From Rhodospirillales bacterium (GTDB lineage Bacteria; Pseudomonadota; Alphaproteobacteria; Rhodospirillales; Defluviicoccaceae), in assembly GCA_016793875.1 (NCBI GenBank), contig JAEULG010000256.1:28128-92127 (forward strand): DNA of 64,000 nucleotides. Reading direction: 5' to 3'. The notes under the pieces were generated by a model. The model did not search any database. It saw only the letters and a list, made by a program, of their open reading frames with translations, and was not told the origin of the DNA. Within the stretch, counting starts at the first letter, position 1, and every line of letters starts with the position of its first letter. A program made the position numbers and the translations under genes. Positions 62,990 to 64,000 of this stretch are shown here, piece by piece.

Positions 62990-64000
62990 CAGGGCCTCGG
63001 TCGGCTCGCTGCTTTGCGCGGCGAGCGGCCCCGCCGGCGTTACTTCCAGGTCGGGTTCGACAAACACCTCCTCCAGCGAGACATCCGCTCGCGCATACCC
63101 GGCCCCGCCCACATACAGCCCCTGCAGGTTGGCGAAGCCGTAGCGCGCCTCCATCGCCGCCACGTACTGCTGCCGGTCGTAGGCGTAGGGGTCGGCGCCC
63201 GCGACCCGCGACGCACCTTTGGCCGAGGCAGCCCGCAGGCATTCACCAAGCTGCTGGAACGCTGCGGCCCACGCGTCATCGCCGTCGATGCCGATCGCTT
63301 CGATCTTGTCGCGACGGTCGAGGAGCTGCGCCTGGTTCGGCGGGATCTGCCACATCCAGGCGTAAAGCCGCTTCTCGCGCCCTGCGGTGATCTTGCGGAC
63401 CACCGGCAGCAGGCCATCGGCCAGGTGCGGATCGGACAGCGAGTAGCCGACGAACAGCACCGTCTTGTTGAGGAGCACGGATTCGAGGTCGCGGTAGGCG
63501 CGGGGGTGCGTTTCCGGCCACAGCCGGTAGTCCTCGCGGGTCAGCGTGTGCGGCTCCTCCAGCGTGCCATGCACGTGGAAAAGTCGCGGACGCTGCCAGT
63601 CTGTGCGTTGCAGCCGGTCGTAGTGGTCCTCCTCGGCGACCGGCGGCTCGTTCAGCACCCGGCCGAGCAGGCCGTCGTAGTTGGTGGTGTAGACGCCCGC
63701 CCAGGGCAGCGGCGCCAGCGCCGCGTGTGCCGGCGAGGGCTCGAACCCGCCGTCGTCGATCGCCCGGCGAACGGCCTCCTCCAGCGCGAAGCGGCTTTGC
63801 CCGAAGACGATGGCATCGAACAGGTCGAGGACGTTACCGTTGTAAGTGGCGATGTCCTCGTTGCATGCAGCCGCCACCTGCGTCGCCAGCTCGGTCCACA
63901 GCGGCAGCTTGCGGCCGGAGCCGTCCTTTGCTACCCCCTGCCGCGACAGCCCGGCGCCGACGAACAGGGCGAGCTGCCCGTCGGCGAGCTTCTGCGCCAG
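62987..64000 (-). CDS. SIR2-family protein (5' end beyond the window)
   Basis: 337 residues visible, open from the window edge. The NAD-binding ALFVGAGLSRQ lies about 12-22 residues from the edge, so only a few residues are missing. VYTTNYDGLLGRVLN, the catalytic His in RLFHVHGTLEEP and VLFVGYSLSDPHLAD follow, all of the SIR2_2 type used in defence systems to deplete NAD. The C-terminal RYGFANLQGLYVGGAGYARA and SLEEVFVEPDLEVTP look like the linker that normally runs straight into a NACHT domain. The frame ends with TAG at 62987-62989, and the downstream NACHT gene is in the same frame 12 bases on. Confidence 0.88.
   Translation of the reverse strand: MAQKLADGQLALFVGAGLSRQGVAKDGSGRKLPLWTELATQVAAACNEDIATYNGNVLDLFDAIVFGQSRFALEEAVRRAIDDGGFEPSPAHAALAPLPWAGVYTTNYDGLLGRVLNEPPVAEEDHYDRLQRTDWQRPRLFHVHGTLEEPHTLTREDYRLWPETHPRAYRDLESVLLNKTVLFVGYSLSDPHLADGLLPVVRKITAGREKRLYAWMWQIPPNQAQLLDRRDKIEAIGIDGDDAWAAAFQQLGECLRAASAKGASRVAGADPYAYDRQQYVAAMEARYGFANLQGLYVGGAGYARADVSLEEVFVEPDLEVTPAGPLAAQSSEPTEAL

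Overview
The window is GC-rich chromosomal DNA with compact, mostly short-spaced gene strings. The gene content points to an alphaproteobacterium, most likely Rhodospirillales-like. Evidence includes UPF0262 and a low-molecular-weight phosphatase behind hisG-hisD, an ELM1-family protein, a DsbA-like/smc pair, a poly-hydroxybutyrate-type acetoacetyl-CoA reductase and an ScsB/DsbD-type protein. No tRNA, rRNA, CRISPR array or insertion sequence was recognised. The species cannot be named from sequence alone.

Region 1 (1-17.1 kb) is an exopolysaccharide/capsule locus. It holds the C-terminal part of a Wzz/BY-kinase, a GT2, two GT4 enzymes, a WecG/TagA/CpsF transferase, a carbohydrate sulfotransferase, a DUF4910 protein and a Wzx-like flippase. 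It also holds a CDP-sugar set: an SDR, glucose-1-phosphate cytidylyltransferase, PIG-L deacetylase and a sugar C-methyltransferase. Two secreted proteins of one unrecognised family are inserted in it on the opposite strand.

Region 2 (17.3-28.7 kb) is storage and general metabolism. It has glycogen phosphorylase and a cyanobacterial-type glycogen synthase, then a lipoprotein sulfatase, a large CoA-transferase, a TerB-like protein, a Prx5-type peroxiredoxin and an ScsB/DsbD thiol-disulfide protein.

Region 3 (28.9-39.3 kb) has yqgE, a DnaA-box-like cluster, hisG-hisD-UPF0262-phosphatase, a CHAD protein, a dTDP-4-dehydrorhamnose reductase, an ELM1 protein, a glycosyltransferase-like protein and sufS-sufU.

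Region 4 (39.4-49.2 kb) is surface-related. An orphan phage-tail-fibre-like gene diverges from a 2365-residue adhesin-like protein with 13 Ig/cadherin-like repeats and three copies of a second module. A small XRE regulator and a TauE/SafE permease follow.

Region 5 (49.2-60.5 kb) is housekeeping: smc, a DsbA-like protein, an esterase, phaB with a clear terminator, a pterin dehydratase, a zincin, a secreted cyclase-family protein and dnaE.

Region 6 (60.7-64 kb) is an apparent defence island edge. A SIR2 gene and a NACHT-HEAT gene lie in one reading frame, separated only by a single TAG codon. This is the most unusual feature of the window.
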